From a bacterium (GTDB lineage: Bacteria > Myxococcota_A > UBA9160 > SZUA-336): a DNA stretch of 54,407 nucleotides. The notes below the pieces were generated by a model, which searched no databases, was not told the DNA's origin, and saw only the letters and a list, made by a program, of their open reading frames with translations. The position numbers and the translations under genes were made by a program. Within the stretch, counting starts at the first letter, position 1; every line of letters begins with the position of its first letter. Shown one piece after another: positions 34,070-43,200 of this stretch. The stretch is from contig JAAELY010000157.1 of the NCBI GenBank assembly GCA_024226335.1, positions 1 through 54,407 on the forward strand, given 5' to 3'.

Positions 34070-35245
34070 ATGGACCTGAACGAAATCCTGACGATCGCCA
34101 TCAAGGGAAATGCATCTGACATCCATCTGAAGGCAGGTCTTCCTCCTCTGTTCCGTGTGGATGGAGCGCTCGTTCCGCTAAAGAACAGCGAGCGATTGGG
34201 CCCCGAAAAGCTCAAGGAGATCTGCGACAAGATCATGACGCCGGGCCAGAAGGCTCAGTTCGAGAAGAACCACGAGATCGACCTGGCGTACTCGATCGCG
34301 GGTCTCGGCCGATTTCGCGTAAACGCGTTCATGCAAAGAGGGACGGCGGGTGTCGTCTTTCGTGTGATTCCGTTCGGCGTCAAGACCATCGACCAACTCG
34401 TGCTGCCCAAAGTGGTCGAGAAGATTGCCATGGAGCCGCGCGGCTTGATCCTGGTCACCGGAACCACCGGTTCCGGAAAGTCGACCACCCTGGCGGCGAT
34501 GATCGATGCGATCAATACGAATCGCACCTGTCATATCATGACCATCGAGGATCCGATCGAGTTCCTGATCCGAGACAAGCGCTCGGTCGTCAACCAGCGC
34601 GAGATCGGTGTCGACACGCTCAGCTTCTCCAACGCACTACGGGCAGCTCTCCGTCAGGATCCAGACGTGATCCTGCTGGGTGAGATGCGCGACTTCGAGA
34701 CGATCGAAACGGCGCTCACGGCGGCCGAGACCGGTCATCTGGTCATGTCGACCCTGCACACGATCGATGCCGCCGAGACCATCACCCGAATTGTGTCGGC
34801 CTTCCCTCCGCATCAGCAGCCTCAGATTCGTCTCCAGCTGGCATCGATCATCAAGGGAATCATCAGCCAGCGTCTCGTTCCCCGCGCCGACGGCAAGGGT
34901 CGCGTGCCCGCGGTTGAGGTCATGATCTCGACCTCGCGCATACGCGAGTGCATCGCCGACAAGGAATTGAGCAAAGAGATCCCGGATGCGATCGCCAAGG
35001 GCTATGTGAGCTACGGCATGCAGTCCTTTGACCAGTCTCTGATGGCCCATGTGAAGAACGGAGTCGTCGCCTACGACGAGGCGTTGACTCATGTGTCCAA
35101 CCCCGACGACTTCGCCCTGCGTTTCAAGGGCATTTCGGGCACTTCGGATAGCACCTGGGACGATTTCGAGGAAGACGCCAGCGAGGCCGACATCGACCTG
35201 CTCGATGCCGAGCCGGAAGACGGGCTGAAGATCGAGCGTTTCTAG
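34070..35245 (+). CDS. pilT: PilT-type twitching motility ATPase
   Basis: About 391 residues. The ATG at 34070 is preferred because the family start then appears (MDLNEILTIAIKGNASDIHL); a TTG at 34061 is in frame. The N-terminal PAS-like domain is followed by Walker A GTTGSGKSTT, the Asp box TIEDPIEFLI, Walker B LRQDPDVILLGEMRD and the His box LVMSTLHTIDAAETI. These identify a retraction-type secretion ATPase (PilT/PilU) powering type IV pilus disassembly. An acidic C-terminal tail (DDFEEDASEADIDLLDAE) of about 30 residues is longer than usual. No other pil gene is adjacent. Confidence 0.9.
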   Translation: MDLNEILTIAIKGNASDIHLKAGLPPLFRVDGALVPLKNSERLGPEKLKEICDKIMTPGQKAQFEKNHEIDLAYSIAGLGRFRVNAFMQRGTAGVVFRVIPFGVKTIDQLVLPKVVEKIAMEPRGLILVTGTTGSGKSTTLAAMIDAINTNRTCHIMTIEDPIEFLIRDKRSVVNQREIGVDTLSFSNALRAALRQDPDVILLGEMRDFETIETALTAAETGHLVMSTLHTIDAAETITRIVSAFPPHQQPQIRLQLASIIKGIISQRLVPRADGKGRVPAVEVMISTSRIRECIADKELSKEIPDAIAKGYVSYGMQSFDQSLMAHVKNGVVAYDEALTHVSNPDDFALRFKGISGTSDSTWDDFEEDASEADIDLLDAEPEDGLKIERF

Positions 35246-35411
35246 CAGGCTGACCCATGACTGCTGCGGGAAGCATGGGTGCTTCGGCGGCCAGGTGTCG
35301 CGAGTCGTCTCGGGTCTGGGCCCAGCTTCCCGTTCGGAGTCGGCTCCGATCCCTTCGTGGAGTTCCGGTGGCTTCTGCCGCGAAAACTTCCAGGCGCTAT
35401 GCTCTCGTCGC

Positions 35412-38036
35412 ATGACGGGCAACGAAATCAGACAGGCGTTTCTGGACTACTTCGCGGAGCGGGGCCACCAGGTGGTCCCGTCAGCTCCCACAGTTCCACA
35501 GGGGGACGCCACGCTCATGTTCACGAACGCGGGCATGGTGCCGTTCAAGCGCGTGTTCACCGGCGAAGAGAGCCGCGACTACAATCGCGCGGTCTCCTCC
35601 CAGCGCTGCATGCGGGTTTCGGGCAAACACAACGACCTCGAAGAGGTCGGCCGATCCCCTTCGCATCAGACGCTCTTCGAGATGCTCGGCAATTTCTCGT
35701 TCGGCGATTACTTCAAGCGCGAAGCGATCGAGTACGGCTGGGACTTCCTGACGAATATTGTGGGTCTGGCTCCCGAACGACTCGTGGTCTCGGTGCACAA
35801 GGACGATCAGGAGGCCTACGAACTCTGGCGTGACGAGATCGGCCTGGCCGAAGAGCGCATTTTCCGCCTCGACGATGCGGAGAACTTCTGGCAGATGGGG
35901 GATACCGGTCCCTGTGGTCCCTGTTCGGAGATCCACCTGATCACTGATCCCGAGATCATGGAGAAAGGGGGTGACCCTTCGGGTCCGGGTTTCCTCGAAC
36001 TCTGGAATCTGGTGTTCATGCAGTTCGAGCAGGCGCCGGACGGGACACGTAAAGAATTGCCGAGTCCCAGTGTCGATACCGGCCTGGGGCTCGAGCGCAT
36101 CGCGACGGTGATGCAGGGTGTCACCAGCAACTACGATACTGACCTGTTTCGACCGATCATGGCGCGCGTACAGCAGATCGCGGGCTACGAGTACGGTAGC
36201 GATCCCGACAAAGACGTTTCGATTCGCGTGGTGACCGACCACGTGCGCGCTTGCACCTTCCTGATCGGCGACGGCGTCTTGCCCAGCAATGCGGGTCGCG
36301 GATACGTCTTGCGTCGCGTTCTGCGCCGGGCTGCGCGCCACGGCGTCTTGCTCGGAATTGATGAGCCCTTCCTCTTCGAGGTGGCGGATACGGTGATCCA
36401 GGAGATGGGTGCCGCCTTTCCCGAAATCCGCGAGCGCCGGGATTTCATTCGCGACACGATCCGCAAGGAAGAAGAACGCTTCCTCAAGACGCTCGGGCGT
36501 GGGCTCGCACTCTTGGACGAGCAGATTGTCGCGGTGCGCCGCGACAAGCACACGAGACTCTCCGGCGACGTGGTGTTCCAGCTCTACGACACTTTCGGGT
36601 TTCCAACCGACCTGACGCAGGACATTCTGCGGGGACACGGCCTGGATTACGATCAGGATCGTTTCGACGAGTGCATGCGCGAACAGGCTGAACGAGCACG
36701 CGCAGCCTGGAAGGGTTCGGGCGAGGCCGCACCGGCCGAAGTCTACAACGCACTGGCGAACGAGCTTTCTTCGGAGTTCGTCGGTTACGAACAGCTTGCA
36801 GGGCGTTCGAAGATCTCAGCGATCCTGGTCGCGGGCGAGCGCGTCCAACAGGCGAGCGAAGGCGAGCGCGTCGAGGTGATCGTACCGACGACGCCGTTTT
36901 ACGCGGAGAGCGGCGGCCAGGTGGGGGATGTCGGCAAGATCAGCACCGAATCCGGAGCCGTCGAGGTCGAAGACGTACAGAGACCCGTCGAGGGACTGAT
37001 CGTACACACCGGCTGTGTCGGCATCGGAACGATCCGCTCCGGTGAAGACGTGCAGCTCGAAGTCGATCGCGAGCAACGCGCGGCGACGTTTCGCAACCAC
37101 TCTGGGACGCACCTCTTCCAGTGGGCTCTGCGCCAGGTACTGGGTTCCCAGGTCACGCAGGCTGGATCGCTCGTCGGTCCAGAGCGTCTTCGCTTCGATT
37201 TCACGCACGACAATCCGCTGACCGGCGACGAGATTCGCGAGGTCGAGGATCTGGTCAACGGATTGATCTTCGAGAACATCGGCTCCAGTGTGGAGACCCG
37301 GTCGTACCCGGATGCGATCGCGGCAGGTGCAATCGCGATGTTCAGTGAGAAGTACGGCGATGAGGTGCGAGTCGTCACTTTTGGTCCTTCCGTCGAGCTA
37401 TGCGGAGGTACCCACGCCAGCGCGACGGGCGACATCGGTTGCTTCCGCATCATCGGGCAATCCGCAATTGGCGCGGGCGTGCGGCGCGTCGAGGCACAGA
37501 CCGGTTTCGGGGTCATCCAGCAGAGCCGCCGAGACGAAAGCCTGTTGCGCGAGGCTTCCGGACTGTTGCGCGCAAGTCCCGCCGATCTGCCCGAACGCAT
37601 CTCGAAAATGCTCGAACGGCAGCGTGAACTCGAACGCGAACTCGAGAAGACGCGTGCGCAGATGCGGCGCGGTGGCTCGGGCGATCCCTTGCAGAGCGCA
37701 CGCGAAGTTGCCGGTGTGAAGCTGATCGCAGCCGAAGTCGAGGATGCCAATCCCAAGGAACTGCGTCAGATGATCGACGAGCTGAAGCAGCGCCTCGGCT
37801 CGGGCCTGGTTCTGCTGGCGGTGCGTCAGAACGACAAGGTTTCGCTGGCCCTGGGCGTTACCTCGGACCTGACCAACCGGTTCAAGGCCGGCGCGCTGGT
37901 CAAGGAGATCTCGACTCTAGTCGGCGGGTCGGGAGGTGGCCGACCGGACTTTGCGCAGGCAGGCGGCAACCAGCCCGACGGCGTTCCGCAGGCGCTCGAG
38001 CGCTTCGTGGAGCTGATCGAGTCGGCTGCGGGCTGA
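35412..38036 (+). CDS. alaS: alanyl-tRNA synthetase
   Basis: 874 residues from the ATG at 35412 (the upstream open frame is spurious; the family start MTGNEIRQAFLDYFAERGH follows the ATG). It has the class II aminoacylation core (MFTNAGMVPFKRVF, GRSPSHQTLFEMLGNFSFGD, DTGLGLERIATVMQG), the tRNA-recognition region, the editing domain with metal ligands in NHSGTHLFQW and CGGTHASATGDIG, and a C-terminal oligomerisation domain ending in a GGSGGGRPDFAQAGG glycine-rich motif. It charges tRNA-Ala and clears mischarged Ser and Gly. It follows the pilT gene on the same strand. Confidence 0.98.
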   Translation: MTGNEIRQAFLDYFAERGHQVVPSAPTVPQGDATLMFTNAGMVPFKRVFTGEESRDYNRAVSSQRCMRVSGKHNDLEEVGRSPSHQTLFEMLGNFSFGDYFKREAIEYGWDFLTNIVGLAPERLVVSVHKDDQEAYELWRDEIGLAEERIFRLDDAENFWQMGDTGPCGPCSEIHLITDPEIMEKGGDPSGPGFLELWNLVFMQFEQAPDGTRKELPSPSVDTGLGLERIATVMQGVTSNYDTDLFRPIMARVQQIAGYEYGSDPDKDVSIRVVTDHVRACTFLIGDGVLPSNAGRGYVLRRVLRRAARHGVLLGIDEPFLFEVADTVIQEMGAAFPEIRERRDFIRDTIRKEEERFLKTLGRGLALLDEQIVAVRRDKHTRLSGDVVFQLYDTFGFPTDLTQDILRGHGLDYDQDRFDECMREQAERARAAWKGSGEAAPAEVYNALANELSSEFVGYEQLAGRSKISAILVAGERVQQASEGERVEVIVPTTPFYAESGGQVGDVGKISTESGAVEVEDVQRPVEGLIVHTGCVGIGTIRSGEDVQLEVDREQRAATFRNHSGTHLFQWALRQVLGSQVTQAGSLVGPERLRFDFTHDNPLTGDEIREVEDLVNGLIFENIGSSVETRSYPDAIAAGAIAMFSEKYGDEVRVVTFGPSVELCGGTHASATGDIGCFRIIGQSAIGAGVRRVEAQTGFGVIQQSRRDESLLREASGLLRASPADLPERISKMLERQRELERELEKTRAQMRRGGSGDPLQSAREVAGVKLIAAEVEDANPKELRQMIDELKQRLGSGLVLLAVRQNDKVSLALGVTSDLTNRFKAGALVKEISTLVGGSGGGRPDFAQAGGNQPDGVPQALERFVELIESAAG

Positions 38037-38216
38037 TTTATTTTCGGTCTGCGAGAGCCCCTGAAAACGCTCCTTCTGGCAGTTTTCGGAGTCCCGTGAA
38101 GCAGCCTCGCGACGGGGCCTTTTCGGCCCGCTCTGCGGGTGGGTGATACAGGCAGGGATGTCGCAAAATCCACGCAAAATTAGCATGTTACGCGGATTAT
38201 CGTGGCGTCGGAATGA

Positions 38217-38245
38217 TTGACTTTCGCCCCCCTGCCAAGTTAAAT
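38217..38245 (+). promoter_or_regulatory. strong sigma-70-like promoter for the tps locus
   Basis: TTGACT (38217-38222), exactly 17 bases, TTAAAT (38240-38245). Transcription would start near 38252, giving a 5' leader of about 48 bases before tpsB. The surrounding 38160-38250 stretch is AT-rich compared with the neighbouring genes. Confidence 0.55.
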
Positions 38246-38252
38246 AGGAGCG

Positions 38253-38294
38253 GGCACCGGTCTTGAAAACCGACCTCCGCCCCATGGAGACCGG
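38253..38294 (+). promoter_or_regulatory. leader hairpin over the tpsB ribosome binding site, with a tRNA-Ser-like segment
   Basis: CCGGTCT (38257-38263) pairs perfectly with AGACCGG (38288-38294), and CTCC (38275-38278) can alternatively pair with GGAG (38286-38289). GGAG is the Shine-Dalgarno of the tpsB TTG at 38300, so either fold would cover it. Independently, 38253-38272 (GGCACCGGTCTTGAAAACCG) equals, from memory, the D-stem/anticodon-arm segment of enterobacterial tRNA-Ser(UGA). The T-arm and acceptor stem are missing, so it is not a working tRNA gene. Confidence 0.45.
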
Positions 38295-38299
38295 CAGCT

Positions 38300-40204
38300 T
38301 TGAAATACCCCCCCACCCAGCGATGGCTGGCCTCGTTCGCGCTGTTTTTGCTCTTGCTTGCTCCCGACACGGGGTGGGCGGCCGCAAGCCGCAGCGTTCG
38401 AGGTGAGCACTCCGCCACCCAGGGTCCGCTCTATCTCGTCAGTGCGATCCGGGTCGAGTACGCACAGGCTCACCCGTTGCATCCACCACTCGCCGAGATT
38501 CGCGAGACGCAACTCGGCTTCGGGAATGCGGGGGATGGCTACGTCGGCGCCCGCCGCGGCGGTCGGAACATCTTCGTGGAGATCTCCGAGATTGAGCGTC
38601 ACGCGCCAATGCAGATCTACGCGACCGGATTGCGCGAACTCAACGAACAGATCGTGCGCGAGTTCGAGCGCCGGGGTCTGATCGGCGTCTTCGTTTCACC
38701 TCATCCGGAGGACATCGACCCGGACACTGGAGAAGATCGGCGCGAGCGGGGACAGACCGAGTTGCGGATCGTCGTGCATACGGGACGGGTCGCGGGCCTG
38801 CGCGCTTTCGCGAGGGGGCCGAAGAGCGGTGCCGTGGAGCCTGTCGACGCACCGGCCCACCGCCGAATCAAGGAATCATCTCCACTACAACCCGTGGGCG
38901 CGGGCCAGCGCGATCAGGGCGATCTCCTGTCGCGAACACAACTCGACGACTACCTGGCCAGCGCCAGTCGTTATCCGGGACGTCGTGTCGATGTCTCGAT
39001 GACTCCCGCTCGCCAACACGGTGGGGTATTCGTGGACTATCTGGTCGCCGAGGAGCGCCCCTGGACGCTGTACAGCCAGTGGTCGAATACCGGAACCGAG
39101 CAGACGACGGAGTCTCGCCAGCGTTTCGGTTTTTCTCACTCGCAGTTCACAGGGCACGACGACGTGCTGCGCTTCGACTACGTGACCGGCGACTTCGACG
39201 ACGTGCACGCCGCGTTCGGGTCCTACGAGATCGGTGTTCCGCTGAGCATGCGTCTGCGTCTGAAGGCCGGTTGGAGCGACTACAGTGCATCCCAGTACGC
39301 GTTTGCGGGCGAGAAATTCGAAGGTACGCAGTGGAACGCGGGCGCAGAACTCGTGCGCAACGTATACCAGCGGCGGAAACTCTTCGTCGATCTGGTTGGC
39401 GGTCTGCGCTGGATGGACATCGAGGTTTCGAACATCGCGAGTCCCAAGGGGGAGGAAACGTTTCTCGTGCCTTCGCTGGCTCTCGAAGTCGAACGCTACG
39501 CCGATACTTCGGCGTTGAGCGCATCGCTGGGCTTCGAAGCAAACCTGTCTTCGCTCGCCGGTACCTCTTCGCGAGAAGACGAGCTCTTTCTGTTGGGGCG
39601 GTCGCAGGTCGACGACGACTGGCGCCTGCTGCGCTGGAGCGGCAACTACACGTTCTACCTCGAACCCTGGTTCAATGGCGAGGCCTGGCGCTACGACCGT
39701 ACCTCCAGCAGTTCGACCCTGGCGCACGAGATCGCACTGCGCACGCGCGGTCAGTACGCTTTCGACACGCGCCTGATTCCGCAGTCCGAATTCGTGCTCG
39801 GTGGTTTCCACAGTGTACGCGGCTACCCGCAGTCGACGATCTCCGCGGACAGCGGAATGTTGATGTCAGCTGAATATCGCTACCACTGGCCGCGAAGCTT
39901 GCGTCCCGAACCTCCGCGCGACTATCCGGTCATTGGCGCGTTCCGTGTCGCGCCGCAGCGCGTGTACGGGCGCCCGGACTGGGATCTGGTTCTGCGCGGC
40001 TTCTTCGACTGGGGATACGTCACGTTCAGTGACTCATTGGTCGGCGAAGATGACGAGACGCTGGCGTCACTTGGCATCGGCATTGAACTGATCCTGCGTC
40101 GCAACCTGAGCCTGCGCCTGGACTACGGGATCGCCCAATCCGCAGTGCGTCGCGTCGACAGCGGCAATTCTGAAACTCACGTCCAGGCGACCCTCCGGTA
40201 CTGA
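38300..40204 (+). CDS. two-partner secretion outer-membrane transporter TpsB (ShlB/FhaC/HecB)
   Basis: 634 residues from a TTG start with GGAG 10 bases upstream. A signal peptide (WLASFALFLLLLAPDTGWA) is followed by an unusual roughly 130-residue periplasmic region (POTRA-like, LNEQIVREFERRGLIGVF) and a long beta-strand-rich C-terminal barrel: WTLYSQWSNTGTEQTT, LGGFHSVRGYPQST (the conserved VRGY loop-6 motif), and a terminal LSLRLDYG... strand ending in Tyr. FhaC-type proteins export one partner protein across the outer membrane. The tpsA gene starts 2 bases downstream, confirming the pairing. The spacer between the signal peptide and barrel is rich in charged residues. Confidence 0.88.
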   Translation: MKYPPTQRWLASFALFLLLLAPDTGWAAASRSVRGEHSATQGPLYLVSAIRVEYAQAHPLHPPLAEIRETQLGFGNAGDGYVGARRGGRNIFVEISEIERHAPMQIYATGLRELNEQIVREFERRGLIGVFVSPHPEDIDPDTGEDRRERGQTELRIVVHTGRVAGLRAFARGPKSGAVEPVDAPAHRRIKESSPLQPVGAGQRDQGDLLSRTQLDDYLASASRYPGRRVDVSMTPARQHGGVFVDYLVAEERPWTLYSQWSNTGTEQTTESRQRFGFSHSQFTGHDDVLRFDYVTGDFDDVHAAFGSYEIGVPLSMRLRLKAGWSDYSASQYAFAGEKFEGTQWNAGAELVRNVYQRRKLFVDLVGGLRWMDIEVSNIASPKGEETFLVPSLALEVERYADTSALSASLGFEANLSSLAGTSSREDELFLLGRSQVDDDWRLLRWSGNYTFYLEPWFNGEAWRYDRTSSSSTLAHEIALRTRGQYAFDTRLIPQSEFVLGGFHSVRGYPQSTISADSGMLMSAEYRYHWPRSLRPEPPRDYPVIGAFRVAPQRVYGRPDWDLVLRGFFDWGYVTFSDSLVGEDDETLASLGIGIELILRRNLSLRLDYGIAQSAVRRVDSGNSETHVQATLRY

Positions 40205-40206
40205 TC

Positions 40207-43200
40207 ATGCAGAGTCTTTTCAAAACAATCGAACAAGCTCTCGTCATCCTTCTGTGCGCCCTGATTGCGGCGCCTCCTGCGCTAGCCGCGCCCGATCTCG
40301 AGACTGAGGTGAAGGGAGACACCAGCGTCAACACGACGGGTCTCGATACCGTGATCACCGCGACCGATCAAAGCGTGGCGGACTACCGCAGTTTCGACAT
40401 CCTGGCGAACGAGACCGTCGAGGTGAGGATCACCAATGACGTCGGTGCAGACCTCGACGGCGGGAGCCACCTGGGGCGGATCAATAGCGCCGATCCGACC
40501 AGCATCGACGGTAAGTTGTTCTCGAACGGTCACGTGTACCTGATCAATCCGGCAGGCATCCTGTTCGGCGAGAATGCTGAAATCGACGTGACCGGTCTTC
40601 ACGCCTCAGCGGGTTCTTATGACGAGACCGACGTGAACAATGTTCTCGCCAGCCCCGACCTCGACGAGCGCGTGCGTTATCAACAACTGGTCGGCAAGGT
40701 GGAGAACCTCGGTCAGATCACCGCTGAGGTCGTCGACCTGATCGGGCGCCACGTCGTGAACGCCGGAACGATTGGTCCTCAGGGTGAGAACGGCTTCTTC
40801 GTACTCATCAGCGGTTCGGACGTGACAATCGCGCGGGTGAATAACGGTCTGGGCGACTACGACGTGTCCGTGACGATCAATGGTCTGGCGGAGACGCTGG
40901 AGGACGCACTCGGAGACCCGGTCCTCACCGGTGTGGAGTTCGAGAGCGACTCTGTCATCGACGCCGGTGGCGGTGAACTCAGGGTCGGTCTGGCCGCCAA
41001 GGTCGGTCTGGCCGCCGGCGATCTCGTCGGAACTGCGATGCAGCTGGCCAGCGGCGGACTCACCTACCGGGGAACGATGAGCGCCAAGAATATCTCCCTG
41101 ATTTCGTCGGGTGCCGATGTTGCGGTCGAGGCTGCGATCGCGGCGACGGAAAAACTCGAGATCTGCGCCGGTTCGAAATGTTCCGGAACGGGTTCGGAAC
41201 TGGTCGTTCTGGAGGACCCGGTCGACTTCTCGACCGCCACAGCCGATGTGTCGGATCCCGATACACTCACGATCTCGGACCCTACCGTGCTTTCGGGTCC
41301 CTCGGTCCGAATGCAGAGCGAAGGCGATCTTAGCGTGGAAGGCGGCGACCTGAATCCCGACGCTAGTCTCGAACTGCTCTCCGCCGGAGCCCTCGATGTT
41401 CAGACGGATCTGAGCGCTGCGGAATTGACGCTTTCTTCGGGCACCGACGGCAACGGCGCTCTCATCCTTGGGGCGGTGACGCTTCGCGGCGACCAGATCA
41501 ATCTGAGCGCTGGTGATGAATCGGATTATGAGTCCATTGAATTCGACGAAGACACGAAACTGCAGAATCTGGATCTGGTCGAAGAAGCGGCTCCTGGAGG
41601 GCTTTCGATCTCCCAGGGTCTCTGGATCGACGAGAGTTTTCTGACGCAGAACTCGATTGCCGGGCTTGTGGTCGAGGACCAGATTGACCTGCACCTGCGT
41701 TCGGACCGGGGCGGGATCCTGATCGATCTCAGAAATCTCAACGCCGATGAAGCCAGTGTGGCGGAAGCCTTGCTTGCGAAATCCAATCTGCAACTGGAGA
41801 GCCGAGCGATAGAAGGCACCGAGGTACTGGGAGGATTCATCCTGCGGAGAGCGGGTGTAGAGGTGGATGGAGACCTCGTGGTGCGTTCGCTCGAAGTGAC
41901 CTCGGGTACGGCCCGTTCCACCTTTAGTGGCAACCTGAGAGCCACCGAGGGCGATATCGTTCTTGATTCTACGGTGATTCTGGATGGCGAGCCCGACGAT
42001 GACGTAGCTGGGTACGACCAGTCCATCGTTGCCGAGAAGGGCCGTATTCTGTTGGGGAGCCCGGAAGAAGAGCAGACGAGCTCGGAAGAAGAGCAGACGA
42101 GCCCGGAAGAAGAACAGCTCTTCACCCTCTGGAAGGCAACCACCGGAGACCTGCTTCTCGATGCGGATACAGACTCAGCCGTGGACGGGGTCTCGATCGA
42201 TCTCGACGGCGATATTGAGGTGTCCGACGGCAATCTGACGATCGCGGACAAGTTCTCGATGTCAGGTGCGGAGATTCTCGTCAAAGGAGACGAGGCGGGA
42301 CAGTTCGTACTCGACCAGGGTGCGGTATTCGATCGGGATCCGACGCTGTCTCAGACCGTGAACGCGCGAGAGCTGATCGTCGAGAGTTCGCTGACCAAAG
42401 AGTCCACCGACACCGAATTTGCGAACCTCGCTCTGAAGGGCAGCGAAACACTCAGTCTAAATCTGGGTGCGAATATCCGTTCCAAGAGCCTCAGACTCGG
42501 CCAGGGTTCAGTGGATAGCCAGGTGTTGATCGCCGACGGACTCTCCGACGCTGATTTCGATGTCGAGGAGGAGTTCTCGTACTTCCAGGGTGTGGCGATC
42601 GCAGGCGCAGAGATTGCCCGGGTGCTCGGGCTGATCGGGGCCAAGACCGTAACGATCGACACCCCCGACGAGATGACGCTCGATGGGGACGTCGCCCTGG
42701 AAACGAGCGCCAATCTGATTCTGCGCGCGGACAGCGACATCACGGTGAGTCAGAACGTGACCGCCGGAGCCTCACTTCTGATGCATGCGGGAGAGGGGGC
42801 GATCACTGATACACAGCGGAAGCTGAGTCTCGTCGGAAGCGCCGACACGCCGGTCGTGATCTCCGCAGACGAGATCGAGTTGAGAGCCGGGTCCGGTGCC
42901 GAAAACGTACCCGCCGTAGTCGAGCTCGCGAACGTGGAGTTCAAGAAATCTGACGGCACTGCGCGGCCCGAGGAGCTGAAGATTCACCAGGATGCCGCTA
43001 TCGACCTGGACGACTTCGCCGGTGTGAATGCCGATCGACTCGTATTCCAATCCGATCTGGGTGACGTCGTACTCGACTCTGTGTTTGACGAGCCCGAAGC
43101 CGGGAGCGAACTGCAGCTGCTTTCCAACGACGAAGTTCGGGTGTCTGCCAATGTGAATACCGACCGCCTGGTAACGCACGCGGGTCGCGACGGATCGGGA

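Noticed and set aside
35295-35411. N-terminal extension of alaS
   Set aside because: The alanyl-tRNA synthetase family begins at the ATG at 35412; the upstream 39 codons have no counterpart.
38253-38272. Functional tRNA-Ser gene
   Set aside because: Only the D-stem/anticodon-like part is present; there is no T-arm GTTCGA, no acceptor pairing and no CCA.
40606-41793. 395-codon minus-strand frame inside tpsA
   Set aside because: Antisense to the TPS domain region, which is clearly coding on the plus strand.
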